DNA of 64,000 nucleotides from JACVRW01 sp963846505 (GCA_963846505.1 CAWJWD010000001.1:806001-870000), one strand, 5' to 3'. Counted from the stretch's first letter, positions 1-8,763 are shown. A program made the numbers and translations. Notes: a model not told the origin generated them from the sequence alone.

Positions 1-37
1 CGGGGTCGTCCGTGCCGGCTACTTTTAGGGGGAGTCC

Positions 38-475
38 ATGGTCGCCGATCGCCTCCGCACCCCTGTGATCGTCGTCGGGCTGATCGGCGTCGCGATCGCG
101 GGGTATCTGACCTACGTCCACTACGCCGGCATCGAGCCGCTCTGCGCCGCGTCGGGCGGCTGCGAGAAGGTGCAGAACTCCGACTACGCCAAGCTCGCGG
201 GCGTTCCCGTCGCGCTGCTCGGCCTGCTTGGCTACGTCTCGATCCTGCTCGCGTCGCTGCTGCCCGGCGAGCTGGCGCGGATGGCTGCGAGCTCGCTCTC
301 GATCATGGGACTGGGCTTCAGCATCTATCTCACCTACCTCGAGCTGTTCGAGATCGACGCGATCTGCCAGTGGTGCGTCGCCAGCGCCGTCACCATGACC
401 GTGCTCACCGTCCTGACGGTGCTGCGAGCGGTGCGCTACGGCGGCCTAGAGCAGCCAGCGCAGGCGGACGGGTAG
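38..475 (+). CDS. VKOR family membrane oxidoreductase
   Basis: A 145-residue membrane protein of the vitamin K epoxide reductase family, which reoxidises a DsbA-like thiol oxidase and passes electrons to a quinone. It has four hydrophobic segments (about 9-28, 56-74, 84-103, 117-130). The family cysteines are present: a loop pair at C36 and C42 and the CxxC pair C110-C113 (CQWC). A GGGGGAG Shine-Dalgarno lies 4-10 bases before the ATG, and a TACTTT at 20-25 could be a -10 box. The DsbA-like gene at 1030 is the obvious partner, so the two probably form an exported-protein disulfide system. The 3' end overlaps the convergent lipoprotein gene by 30 bases. The family call is firm; the physiological partner is inferred from context. 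Confidence 0.9.
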   Translation: MVADRLRTPVIVVGLIGVAIAGYLTYVHYAGIEPLCAASGGCEKVQNSDYAKLAGVPVALLGLLGYVSILLASLLPGELARMAASSLSIMGLGFSIYLTYLELFEIDAICQWCVASAVTMTVLTVLTVLRAVRYGGLEQPAQADG

Positions 476-964
476 CGCCGTCAGGATCGACTCGATCCGC
501 AGCTCCGCGAGGTCGCGCCCGCGCGGCACCGAGAAGCCGACGCTCAACAGCCGCGCGCTGTCGGAGCGCTGGGGCTCCAGGCGCCGCGGCGGCAGCCGGA
601 AGGACTCGCTCGCGGGCATGCCGGCGGTGTCGATCGCCGAGACGCTGATCACCTGCGGGTCGAGCCGGTCGCGGCCGCGGTCGTCGAGCCTGAGGTCGAC
701 CTGCACCTGCCGGGTGCCGCGAGGGGTCGGCACGACGTCGTTGCGGCGGCGGTCGGTGACCAGCACCGGCGCGATCGCCGTGCGCACGCGTCGGTCCGCA
801 CCACCGAGCTGGTAGTGGCCGGCGATCGTCTTGGCAGGCGCGACGGAGGCCGGCGCGGTGGTGGCAGCGTCCTCCCCGGGTTCGCCGCCACAGCCCGACA
901 GCACGGCCAGCGTGGCGAGCAGCAGCGAGCTCCGGAGCCGGCTCTGGCGGAGGACGCTCCTCAT
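446..964 (-). CDS. putative lipoprotein, function unknown
   Basis: A short exported protein with a clear lipobox: after an Arg-rich N terminus and a hydrophobic stretch comes LSGCGG, which would be cleaved before the Cys and lipidated. The mature part is about 140 residues and begins with an Ala/Thr/Pro-rich linker. I do not recognise a domain. The start is placed at the ATG giving MRSVLRQSRLRSS, because this leaves a normal-length signal peptide; an ATG 48 bases further upstream is in frame but would give an abnormally long leader. It lies between and convergent to the VKOR gene, with the DsbA-like gene divergent on its other side. Confidence 0.7.
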   Translation of the reverse strand: MRSVLRQSRLRSSLLLATLAVLSGCGGEPGEDAATTAPASVAPAKTIAGHYQLGGADRRVRTAIAPVLVTDRRRNDVVPTPRGTRQVQVDLRLDDRGRDRLDPQVISVSAIDTAGMPASESFRLPPRRLEPQRSDSARLLSVGFSVPRGRDLAELRIESILTALPVRLRWLL

Positions 965-1029
965 CAGATCGTGCTGCAAGCTAGCCGACTGCGGCAAGAC
1001 GTCTGTGTCCACTGACTACGGTACGGAGG

Positions 1030-1818
1030 ATGAGCTCGACGGCAGACGAGGAGGAGCAGCGGCGCGAACAGCGTCTCGCGCACGAGCAGGAGACGAGCGC
1101 GCGCGCCCGGCGGACGCGCAGGCTCTGGCTCTTCGGTGCTTCGACCGTGGCGGCGCTGATCGTCGTCGCGATCGCGATCGCGCTCAGCCAGGGCGGCTCC
1201 GACGACGGTGCGGACAAGGGCCTCAGCGGGGGCGAGGGCCTCATCGGGGTGGAGGCCACGGAAGCGCTCTTCAAGGGAATCCCCCAGAGCGAGACGACGC
1301 TCGGCGACCCCGACGCGCCGCTGCAGCTGCAGGAGTTCGCCGACCTGCAGTGCCCCTTCTGCGCCGAGTACACCCGCAACGTGCTGCCGACGCTGGTCAA
1401 GCGCTACGTGCGCACGGGCCAGCTGTCGATGGACCTGCGGCTGCTCACCTTCATCGGACCGGACTCCGAGGCGGCGGCCGGCGCTGCCGTCGCGGCCAGC
1501 CGCGAGAACCGCATGTGGCAGTTCACGGACCTCTTCTATGAGAACCAGGGGCAGGAGAACAGCGGCTACGTCACCCCGGACTACGTCCGCTCGATCGCCG
1601 GCGGCTCCGGCGTCACGCCGGACGAGGCGGTACGTGGCATGCAGGACGACGTCGGCGGCCCCCAGCTCCAGCGCGCCCAGCAGTCGGCCAACGCCGCGGG
1701 AGTCGACTCGACGCCCTCGTTCTTGATCGGCAAGCCCGGCGGGACGATGGCCAGGCTCGAGGTCACCCAGCTGACGCCGGATCAGTTCACGAGCGCGATC
1801 GACAAGCTGCTCAACTGA
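1030..1818 (+). CDS. DsbA-like membrane-anchored thioredoxin-fold protein
   Basis: A 262-residue protein with a charged cytoplasmic N terminus (about 1-30), one transmembrane helix (about 31-52) and an external thioredoxin-fold domain of the DsbA/thioredoxin_4 type. The active site is CPFC at residues 108-111, preceded by a typical EFADLQ strand. The cis-proline loop is STPSF near residue 228. It would oxidise thiols of exported proteins and be recycled by the VKOR protein encoded at 38-475. The start gives a protein whose anchor is oriented with the thioredoxin domain outside. A GGAGG sequence overlapping 1026-1030 lies too close to serve cleanly as a Shine-Dalgarno, so the exact start is slightly uncertain. 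Confidence 0.88.
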   Translation: MSSTADEEEQRREQRLAHEQETSARARRTRRLWLFGASTVAALIVVAIAIALSQGGSDDGADKGLSGGEGLIGVEATEALFKGIPQSETTLGDPDAPLQLQEFADLQCPFCAEYTRNVLPTLVKRYVRTGQLSMDLRLLTFIGPDSEAAAGAAVAASRENRMWQFTDLFYENQGQENSGYVTPDYVRSIAGGSGVTPDEAVRGMQDDVGGPQLQRAQQSANAAGVDSTPSFLIGKPGGTMARLEVTQLTPDQFTSAIDKLLN

Positions 1819-1836
1819 GCGCCGCCGAGGCTCCGC

Positions 1837-3351
1837 TCACAGATCGATCTGCAACGCCCGCGGGCAACGAGGTAGCCGCGAGTCCGCGTCGAAGGGTCGA
1901 TCCCGCGTGATCCAGATGCCGACTGTGTCCGTCGGTAGCACGACGCAGGGCTGCTCGTTGCTGCGCAGCGGTGCGCTGACCACGAAGACCTTGCCGGGCG
2001 GAGCCCGCCAAGACTCTCTCCGCACCGCCTTGTCGACCGTCAGCCCCGCACTGCGCGCGACCAGCGCAAAGCCGGCCTGCGTGAAGTCCGCGCCGTCGTA
2101 GCCGTCGCGGCGCTCGACGTGCCGGATCCCTCTGGCGTGGAGACGCGCCATGAGCTGGCGTACGCCGTGGCCCTCGGACGGGCCGCCCCAGATGTAGCCG
2201 TCGTTCGAGTAGAACGTGAACTCGCCTCTGTGGAGCGGGGCCTTCCCCTCCACCGAGAACAACGTCAGGGTCACCCGCTCGCCGAGCCCGAACGAGGCGC
2301 CGAGGGTGTTCGCGACCACCACGATCGCCAGCGCCGCTTGGGCGATCAGGCGGTATCTGCGCGGCAGCCCGACGATCCAGCCCGTACCGAGCACCGCGAG
2401 GTACACCAGCCAGGGCAGGCTGTAGCGCGGGTCGTGGGGCAGGGTGTAGTGGACCGCGACGGCGGTGACCGCGAAGCCGACGAGGAACTCGGGCATCAGC
2501 GGCGGCACCGGACGCTTGTTCACGAGCCGCCACACCGGCACGGCGACTCCCACCAGCGCGAACACGGACAGCGGGACCATCGTCTGATAGTTGATCCCGA
2601 TCCAGAAGTACCAGCCGAGGTTGTCCACGCTCAACCGCGCCGGCGTGACGGGGCTGTCCGGCTGCGTGGTCGCTCCGCTCACCTGGGTCACGAGTCTGGT
2701 GATGTCGTCGAGATGCGCGAGATACCACGGAGCGGCCACGACCAGCGCCACCCCCGAGAAGGCGAGCAAGCCCCGCCAGTTGCGCCAGCCCCCGCGCACG
2801 AGCATGGCTGCGACGAGCCCCGCCACGAACTCCGGCACGGGCTGCTTGGTCAGCATCCCGAAGCCGACGGCCGCTCCCGCGGCGGCGGAGACCTTGACGC
2901 TGGCGAAGTGACGGCTGGCAAGGACCAGCCAGACCGCCACGGCGGTCATGGCCGTCGTCGGCGCGTCCACCATGAACACGTGGAACTGCGCCATGATCAT
3001 CGGCGTCCCGAGTGCGAAGGCCGCGGCCAGGGCGCCCGCGAGGGGCTTCCCGTAGAGCAGCTTTCCGGTCTGGTAGCACGCGAGCACCAGCAAGGGCATG
3101 AAGATGAGGTTCTGCGCCATGACCGGCGCCCAGATGGTCTGGCCCACGACGAGGGCGGTCAGCATGCCGATGAAGTGGACGAGCGGCGGGTACTGCGACC
3201 AGACGGTGAAGAAGCGCAGCGGGTCGTCTCCGTTCACGAGCGCCTGGTAGTTGTCGAAGGCGATCAGCGAATGCAGAGACGCGTCCCACATCGGGACGCC
3301 GTCGTCAGCGCTCAGCCACCAGATCGTGATGGCGATGAACGTGAGCGCCAT
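1837..3351 (-). CDS. GT39/ArnT-like membrane glycosyltransferase
   Basis: A polytopic membrane protein of the dolichyl-phosphate-mannose or ArnT-like glycosyltransferase superfamily, expected to transfer a sugar from a polyprenyl-phosphate donor on the outer face of the membrane. The first external loop carries the acidic motif (DDGVPMWDASLHS), and about ten hydrophobic segments follow, with a soluble C-terminal domain of roughly 120 residues. The ATG at 3351 falls inside the first hydrophobic helix. The same frame stays open upstream to about 3603 and encodes a Pro-rich cytosolic stretch and the missing half of helix 1, but holds no ATG, GTG or TTG. The real start may therefore be non-canonical or hidden by a sequence error. 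Its sugar and target are unknown. Confidence 0.8.
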   Translation of the reverse strand: MALTFIAITIWWLSADDGVPMWDASLHSLIAFDNYQALVNGDDPLRFFTVWSQYPPLVHFIGMLTALVVGQTIWAPVMAQNLIFMPLLVLACYQTGKLLYGKPLAGALAAAFALGTPMIMAQFHVFMVDAPTTAMTAVAVWLVLASRHFASVKVSAAAGAAVGFGMLTKQPVPEFVAGLVAAMLVRGGWRNWRGLLAFSGVALVVAAPWYLAHLDDITRLVTQVSGATTQPDSPVTPARLSVDNLGWYFWIGINYQTMVPLSVFALVGVAVPVWRLVNKRPVPPLMPEFLVGFAVTAVAVHYTLPHDPRYSLPWLVYLAVLGTGWIVGLPRRYRLIAQAALAIVVVANTLGASFGLGERVTLTLFSVEGKAPLHRGEFTFYSNDGYIWGGPSEGHGVRQLMARLHARGIRHVERRDGYDGADFTQAGFALVARSAGLTVDKAVRRESWRAPPGKVFVVSAPLRSNEQPCVVLPTDTVGIWITRDRPFDADSRLPRCPRALQIDL

Positions 3352-3674
3352 CCCGATCGTGGCGAGCGCCGGTCCCGACAGGTGCCGTACCAGGGGAAGG
3401 GGCAGGCGAACGGCTGGCGCGTCGCCCTCCGGTCGTTCGACCTTGGGGGCCGGCTCGGGTGGGGCCGGCGGGGCTCTGGCCGGACGATGGTCGCGCGCCG
3501 GATGCGCGTGCGTCGTCCGCTTGCCTCTCTGCTTTACACGAGCCTTCTGAGTAATAAGCGGATCATAGACGAGTACCCGATGCTCTACTGCATCGTCGTT
3601 TCCTCACCACGACGGGACCGACCCGCGCCGTACGATCCGCGGGTGACGCCGGCTGGCCCCCGTGAGCGCTGCTG

Positions 3675-4868
3675 ATGGTCGAGGTCGACAGCCAGTCGTT
3701 CTTGACCATCGTCGTCGTCGCCGCGCTCGCGTCGCTGACGGCCGGTCTGCTGGCACGCTGGGCAGTGATCCCGGTCGTCGTGCTGGAGATCCTGCTGGGG
3801 ATCGTGGTCGGCCCGGAGCTGCTCGACCTCGCTGCCCCGGACGACTTCGTCGACTTCTTCTCGAACCTGGGCCTCGGCATGCTGTTCTTCTTCGCCGGCT
3901 ACGAGATCGAGTTCGACCGCATCCGCGGCCAGCCGCTGAAGCTGGCGGCGATCGGCTGGGTGCTCTCGCTCGTGCTCGCCTACGCGCTCGGCGGGCTGCT
4001 GGCACTGGCGGGCGTGGTGTTGTCGCTGCTGTTCGTCGGCTCGGCGCTCGCCACGACTGCGATCGGCACCCTGATCCCGATCCTGCGCGACGCCGGCGAG
4101 CTGAAGACGCGCTTCGGCACCTACCTGCTCGCGGCCGGGGCGATGGGCGAGTTCGGGCCGATCCTGCTGATCACGCTCGTGTTCTCGACCAAGAGCCCGG
4201 CCTCGAGCGCGGCGATCCTGATCGCGTTCGTGCTCGTCGCGGTGGTCGGGGGACTGATCGCGGTGCGCTCGATGACTCGCGGCTGGGACCTGTTCGAGCG
4301 CACGCTCGAGACGAGCGGCCAGCTCGCGATCCGGATGGCGGTGGTGACCGTGTTCGCGCTCGCCGCACTGGCGGCGTCGCTGGGCCTCGACCTGCTGCTG
4401 GGCGGCTTCGTCGCCGGGATCATCCTGCGCCTCGCGCTGCGCGGGCGCGAGGTGCCGATCCTCGAGTCGAAGCTGACGGCCGTCGGCTACGGCTTCCTGA
4501 TCCCGTTCTTCTTCGTCGTCAGTGGCATCAAGCTCAACCTCGACGCACTCACCAGCGACCCGGTCCAGTTCCTCAAGGTGCCGTTGTTCGTGGCGCTGTT
4601 CCTGGTCGTGCGAGGCGTGCCGGTGCTGCTGCTCTACCGCGGCGTGCTGGCGCTGCGCGAGCGCGTCGCGCTCAGCTTCTTCGTCGCCACCGAGCTGCCG
4701 CTGGTCGTCGCGATCACGACGATCGCGATCGAGGAGGGCCACATGCGCGCCTCGACCGCCGCCAGCCTCGTCGCGGCCGCGATCGTCTCGACGGCGATCT
4801 TCCCGATCATCGGGCTGCGCCTGCGTGGAGACCGCACCAGCATCGAGCCCGAGGCCGTCCCCGCCTGA
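3675..4868 (+). CDS. CPA2-type cation:proton antiporter
   Basis: A 397-residue integral membrane protein with about 11-12 hydrophobic helices and no C-terminal TrkA domain. The pattern matches Kef/CPA2 monovalent cation:proton antiporters: a glycine-rich first repeat (EILLGIVVGPELL), a charged loop after a GMLFFFAGYEIEFD segment, and the second inverted repeat with GFVAGIILR. Such proteins exchange Na+ or K+ for H+ across the cytoplasmic membrane. The ion cannot be told from sequence. It stands alone between divergent and convergent neighbours. Confidence 0.88.
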   Translation: MVEVDSQSFLTIVVVAALASLTAGLLARWAVIPVVVLEILLGIVVGPELLDLAAPDDFVDFFSNLGLGMLFFFAGYEIEFDRIRGQPLKLAAIGWVLSLVLAYALGGLLALAGVVLSLLFVGSALATTAIGTLIPILRDAGELKTRFGTYLLAAGAMGEFGPILLITLVFSTKSPASSAAILIAFVLVAVVGGLIAVRSMTRGWDLFERTLETSGQLAIRMAVVTVFALAALAASLGLDLLLGGFVAGIILRLALRGREVPILESKLTAVGYGFLIPFFFVVSGIKLNLDALTSDPVQFLKVPLFVALFLVVRGVPVLLLYRGVLALRERVALSFFVATELPLVVAITTIAIEEGHMRASTAASLVAAAIVSTAIFPIIGLRLRGDRTSIEPEAVPA

Positions 4869-4889
4869 GCGGCAACGGCGAACGCGTGC

Positions 4890-5129
4890 CTAGCGATCCA
4901 TGCCGCTCAGCAGCTCGCGCGGGTCGATCTGCATCCCGCGGGCGAGCTTGACGATCGTCGTCAGGCGCGGCTCGCGTTGGCCGGTCTCGAGGCGCGAGAC
5001 TTCGGTGCGGTGGATGTCGCAGAGGTCGGCAAGCGCCTCTTGGGAGACCTTGCCGGGAAGCGCCTCGCGTGCGTGCTTGAGGTTCTGGGCGAAGCGCTGG
5101 ACGAGCGCGGCGGCCTCGGAGTCGTCCAC
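4890..5129 (-). CDS. XRE family transcriptional regulator
   Basis: A small helix-turn-helix protein of the Cro/CI (XRE) family. The domain spans almost the whole chain: an initial helix (FAQNLKHAREALPG), the HTH core (SQEALADLCDIHRTEVSRLETG) and the closing helices ending in DPRELLSGM. I place the start at a GTG giving VDDSEAAALVQRF, because it has GAGG upstream and the more distal ATG at 5201 would translate an AT-rich, repeat-bearing stretch that looks regulatory. The target is unknown; direct repeats just upstream suggest autoregulation. Confidence 0.82.
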   Translation of the reverse strand: MDDSEAAALVQRFAQNLKHAREALPGKVSQEALADLCDIHRTEVSRLETGQREPRLTTIVKLARGMQIDPRELLSGMDR

Positions 5130-5175
5130 GAGGCGATCCTCAAATGATGCAGCCGAAAGCACAACAGCACAAACA

Positions 5176-5201
5176 TCACCAGCCAATAGCTCACCAGCCA
5201 A
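5176..5201 (-). promoter_or_regulatory. tandem 11-bp repeats upstream of the XRE gene
   Basis: TCACCAGCCAA occurs twice in direct orientation, at 5176-5186 and 5191-5201, a 15-bp pitch. It lies about 50-70 bases upstream of the chosen XRE start in a locally AT-rich stretch. A pair of regulator half-sites is the simplest reading; this is inference. Confidence 0.35.
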
Positions 5202-5372
5202 AATGTTTCCCTAGGTTCAACTGCTGCCGACTCACGTCAGCGGTCGTACCCTTCCTCAGCGCTCTCGATCACACCGAGACGCCGCAGTGTTCAAGCCACG
5301 TCGGCGGCGAGCTCGAGGGATGAAGCTCGGCATCTGAGCGCGACTCAGCCGGCGGCGGGGGTGGGTGCCGCC

Positions 5373-5804
5373 TCAGCCCTGGCGCAGACCCTGACGCGGC
5401 GGCGCGACCAGCTGCGCGAACAGGTGCTCGAGCGTCTGCTGAGCGTCCGCGCAGAGCCCGGTGTGCACGGCCGAGGGCTGCACGAGCGAACTCGCCGGCG
5501 CAGACAGCCAGCCGAAGCGCTCGGACTGGTCGAGCGCGGCGATCGGGCCGGCGTCCGAATCGCCGGCGGCCACGCGCTCGACGCCGTCGAGGTGGCGCGC
5601 GAGGTCGTCGAGGTCGAGCTGCGGATCGAGCGCGCGCAGGCGCTCGCGGTCGAGCGAGGTGCGCGCACCGAGGAAGCCGAGCCGGCGGCAGTAGAGCACG
5701 ACGCCGACGTTCAGCGCCTCGCCGCGCGGCAGCGACGGCACGACGCGCAACAGCGCGTACTGGAAGGCGTGCTCCGGCACCGCCTGCTCGAGCTCAGGCG
5801 CCAT
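5373..5804 (-). CDS. DUF3037 family protein
   Basis: A 143-residue protein matching DUF3037. The family signature is the N-terminal strand set YALLRVVPSLPRGEALNVG followed by VVLYCRRLGFLGAR. No biochemical function is established for the family. The gene overlaps the upstream HipA-like kinase gene by 11 bases, so the two are translated together. DUF3037 genes are commonly found beside HipA-like kinases, which suggests a paired function. Confidence 0.82.
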   Translation of the reverse strand: MAPELEQAVPEHAFQYALLRVVPSLPRGEALNVGVVLYCRRLGFLGARTSLDRERLRALDPQLDLDDLARHLDGVERVAAGDSDAGPIAALDQSERFGWLSAPASSLVQPSAVHTGLCADAQQTLEHLFAQLVAPPRQGLRQG

Positions 5805-6606
5805 GGCCGTCCTCGGGGCGCGCCCGCTCCGCCCCCGCTCGCGCCTCCTCCGCTTCGGCCGCGAACGGGCGCGGCGGCGCGAGCCGCGTCTCCAGGTACT
5901 CCACGTAGCGCTCGGCGGGCACGTCGGTCAGCCAGTCTGCCGGCACCGCGGCGACGACGTCGCGCAGCAGCTCCGGCGTCAGCAGCGGGGCGAGTCGCTC
6001 GTCGGCCGCGGCGATCGAACCGGCGGCCGGCAGCAGCACGTGGTCGCGGCTCGCGGGAAAGCGACCCGTGGCCGCGGCCGGGTCGAGACCGGCGTGATGG
6101 CGGTAGAGCGCCGCGCCGTGGTCGATCAGCCACAGGCGGCCGTGCCAGGTGAGCAGGTTCGGGTTGCGCGGCGTGCGGTCGACGTTCTCGGTCAGCGCGT
6201 CGAGCCAGACGATCGCGGCCGCCTCGTCCGGATCGAGCTCGAAGCCGGCGGCTGGCGAGTAGGTCAGCGCGCGCGGGAGGAAGTCGAGCCCGAGGTTCGC
6301 GCCCGTGCTCGCCTCGAGCAGCTCCTTGATCTCCGGATCGGGCTCGGCGACCGAGAGGTCCTGCTCCAGCTCGACCAGCACCAGCTCCGGCACGTTCAGC
6401 CCCAGCGCTCGCGCCAGCTCGCCGGCGACGAGCTCCGCCACCAGCGCCTTCGGACCCTGTCCGGCGCCGCGCAGCTTGACCACGTACATGCCGTCGTCGT
6501 CGGCCTCGACGAGCGCCGGCAGCGAGCCGCCCTCGCGCAGCGGCGTCACGTAGCGGATCGCGAGGACGCGGCGCAGCTGCACGGCGGTCACGCTACCGGC
6601 CGCCAC
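5794..6606 (-). CDS. HipA-like family kinase
   Basis: A 270-residue protein resembling HipA-type Ser/Thr kinases. Visible features are an N-terminal nucleotide-binding region with an invariant Lys (YVVKLRGAGQGPKALVAE), a catalytic-loop-like segment (LTENVDRTPRNPNLL, with Asp and Asn in kinase positions), and a metal-binding DHG (WLIDHGAALY) taking the place of DFG. It lacks the HipB-like antitoxin and the N-terminal Couple_hipA domain of classical HipA. Its only evident partner is the overlapping DUF3037 gene downstream. The substrate is unknown, and toxicity is not implied by sequence alone. Confidence 0.78.
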   Translation of the reverse strand: MAAGSVTAVQLRRVLAIRYVTPLREGGSLPALVEADDDGMYVVKLRGAGQGPKALVAELVAGELARALGLNVPELVLVELEQDLSVAEPDPEIKELLEASTGANLGLDFLPRALTYSPAAGFELDPDEAAAIVWLDALTENVDRTPRNPNLLTWHGRLWLIDHGAALYRHHAGLDPAAATGRFPASRDHVLLPAAGSIAAADERLAPLLTPELLRDVVAAVPADWLTDVPAERYVEYLETRLAPPRPFAAEAEEARAGAERARPEDGHGA

Positions 6607-6661
6607 CGAGATCGCCCATACGAGCCATCAAGGTCTGCCTGGGTCATCCGACACAAGGAGC

Positions 6662-8446
6662 ATGCGTTCCCCCCTCGCCGCGCTCTGCGCTGCGCTGCTC
6701 GCCCTTGCGCTCGTCGCCCCCACGACCGGCGCCCAGTCCTCGTCCGGCGACGTCCCGACGTCGGGACCGATCGACTTCCTGCTCGGCCTCAAGCGCGAGC
6801 AGGGATCGCTGGCGCAGCTCGCCCGACGCGTGTCCGATCCGGCCTCGGCGCACTACCGTCGCTACCTCGGCGTCAAGCAGATCTCGCGCCGCTTCGGCGC
6901 CAACCCCGTCGTGCGCGGCTCGGTGCGCCGCTACTTCGCCGCCCGCGGCGCAGGCGTGCGCGTCGATCCCAGCGGTGCCTTCGCGACCGTCAGCCTCGAC
7001 CGGGTGCAGGTGCGGTCGGTCTTCGGCGTCGCCGCCGGAGCGGCCGCCCGCGGCAAGGCCGCGCCGCGCGTGCCGGCCGAGCTGGCCGGCGTCGTGACCG
7101 AGGTCGCGGTGCCGAGCGCCGGCCCAAGCCCCGAGCCAGCGATCGCGCGCGCAGCAGGCGGTCGCAGGGCGGGCGCGGCACAGAACGCACCGGCCACGCT
7201 GCCGCCCGGGATCAGCACCTCGCGCACCGGCACCGCACGCGGCTGCCCCGAGGGCCAGAACGCCAAGGCACTGCCGACCCTGCCGACGGGCGGCTTCACC
7301 CCCAACCAGGTCGCCGCCGCCCACGGCCTCGGCGCGCTGCACACGCGAGGGTTGAAGGGGCAGGGACGGCGAATCGCGCTGATCGAGTTCGACGGCGGCT
7401 TCGACCCCGCCGACCTCGCCACCTTCGCCGCCTGCTTCGGGCTGCCCGAGCCGAAGATCAAGGTCTGGCCGGTCGACGGCCCGGTGCCGATGTCCCCCGA
7501 CCTCGAGGACAGCGACGAGGTCACGCTCGACCTGCAGGTGCTGATGGGCATGGCGCCGCGCGCCGCGATCGACGTCTACGAGGGAACGGGCGACGCGAGC
7601 TTTGCGCAGGCGTTCGCCGCTGTGCTCTCGCCGCGCAAGGGCCACCAGCTGCCCGACGCCATCTCGGCCAGCTTCGGCGAGTGCGAGGCGGCCCTGACCG
7701 ACCTCGGTTCGCGCTCCCAGCGCCGCCTCGACCGCTACATGACGCTCGTCGCCGCAGCGGCCGGCGTGCCGATCCTCGTCTCCGCGGACGACCAGGGCTC
7801 GTCCGCGTGCTCCGATCTCGACCCGTCGCTCGACAAGCTGGCGCTGGTCGACTATCCGGCCGGCCAGCACTTCGTCACCGCGGTGGGCGGCACGAGCTTC
7901 ACGCTGCGGCGCGACAACTCGATCCTCAGCCAGCGCGTCTGGAACGACACCGTGCTCGGCTCGCTGCTGAGCCACTACGGCGGAGGCGGAGGCGGGACGA
8001 GCCGGCTGATCGGCCGGCCGTGGTATCAGAGCCAAGCCAAGATCGGCGGGCCTCGCAAGGGACGCCAGGTGCCCGACCTCGCGTTCTACGCCGACACGAT
8101 CCCCGGCTGGACGATCTACTGCACGGTCGCGGCCTGCCGGGGCGCCGGCTGGTTCTCGGTCGGTGGCACGAGCGCTGCGACGCCGCTGTTGGCAGCCGGG
8201 CTCGCGCTCGTCAACCAGGACGCGGCCAGGCGCAAGCTGCCGCGGATCGGCTTCGTCAACCCCCTGCTCTACCGGCTCGCGCGCAGCAAGCAGTCCCCGT
8301 TCCGCGACGTGGTGCTCGGCAACAACGACATCTACGGCACGGGCTGCTGCTCAGCCCACGAGGGCTATGACCGTGCCAGCGGCTGGGGCTCACTGGACAT
8401 GGCGAGGTTTGCGCGCGTCGCACACGAGGCGTACCGGAATCGTTAG
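6662..8446 (+). CDS. secreted S53 (sedolisin/kumamolisin-type) serine protease
   Basis: A 594-residue secreted acid-type endopeptidase. It has a signal peptide (about 1-24), a pro-kumamolisin activation domain (about 30-155), a linker and the S53 catalytic domain (about 205-594). The Ser-Glu-Asp triad residues are E286 and D290 in DSDEVTLDLQ, and S504 in GGTSAATP. The oxyanion Asp lies in VSADDQGS (about 376). The C-terminal calcium site is indicated by RDVVLGNND and GYDRASGWGSLD. An AAGGAG Shine-Dalgarno lies just before the ATG. It probably digests extracellular protein and matures by autocleavage of the pro-domain. Confidence 0.92.
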   Translation: MRSPLAALCAALLALALVAPTTGAQSSSGDVPTSGPIDFLLGLKREQGSLAQLARRVSDPASAHYRRYLGVKQISRRFGANPVVRGSVRRYFAARGAGVRVDPSGAFATVSLDRVQVRSVFGVAAGAAARGKAAPRVPAELAGVVTEVAVPSAGPSPEPAIARAAGGRRAGAAQNAPATLPPGISTSRTGTARGCPEGQNAKALPTLPTGGFTPNQVAAAHGLGALHTRGLKGQGRRIALIEFDGGFDPADLATFAACFGLPEPKIKVWPVDGPVPMSPDLEDSDEVTLDLQVLMGMAPRAAIDVYEGTGDASFAQAFAAVLSPRKGHQLPDAISASFGECEAALTDLGSRSQRRLDRYMTLVAAAAGVPILVSADDQGSSACSDLDPSLDKLALVDYPAGQHFVTAVGGTSFTLRRDNSILSQRVWNDTVLGSLLSHYGGGGGGTSRLIGRPWYQSQAKIGGPRKGRQVPDLAFYADTIPGWTIYCTVAACRGAGWFSVGGTSAATPLLAAGLALVNQDAARRKLPRIGFVNPLLYRLARSKQSPFRDVVLGNNDIYGTGCCSAHEGYDRASGWGSLDMARFARVAHEAYRNR

Positions 8447-8512
8447 GGGTACGATCGCGCCATGACCGTCGAGCTTCCCGGCGAGTGGTTCGTCATAAAA
8501 TGAAATCAAGTG

Positions 8513-8541
8513 TTGTGTAGTTCTTTCAGTTGAGTTACGAT
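8513..8541 (+). promoter_or_regulatory. candidate promoter, TTGTGT-N17-TACGAT
   Basis: A -35-like TTGTGT at 8513-8518 and -10-like TACGAT at 8536-8541 are separated by exactly 17 bases. An ATG follows 6 bases after the -10 box at 8548, which would be a leaderless start for a 32-codon frame of doubtful coding value. The match is good but the downstream gene is uncertain. Confidence 0.35.
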
Positions 8542-8763
8542 GCGCCCATGCGGCACCAGCGTCCACTTGGGTATCGAGTCCCGGATCGACTCGGGATCTT
8601 CGCCAGCCTGGGGCGCGCTGGAGATCCCGTCGTTCGCTCCCGGTAGCCCGCTCGCATCGCGGGCACCAGCCCTGCGCGTCCTGCGCCAGGGCGGCTCGGT
8701 CACCCCTTCCCCACGAGGGCGACGAGCGATCCTTTCACCACAGCCGTAGCACCCGCACATCGG

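Noticed and set aside
1..28. A possible end of an upstream gene (last residues VRAGYF before TAG)
   Set aside because: Only eight codons are available, and the same bases can be read as a -10 box and the ribosome binding site of the VKOR gene.
2119..3675. Long open frame on the plus strand opposite the GT39-type gene
   Set aside because: Composition is Arg/His/Gly-rich without any motif; it is the antisense shadow of a real GC-rich gene.
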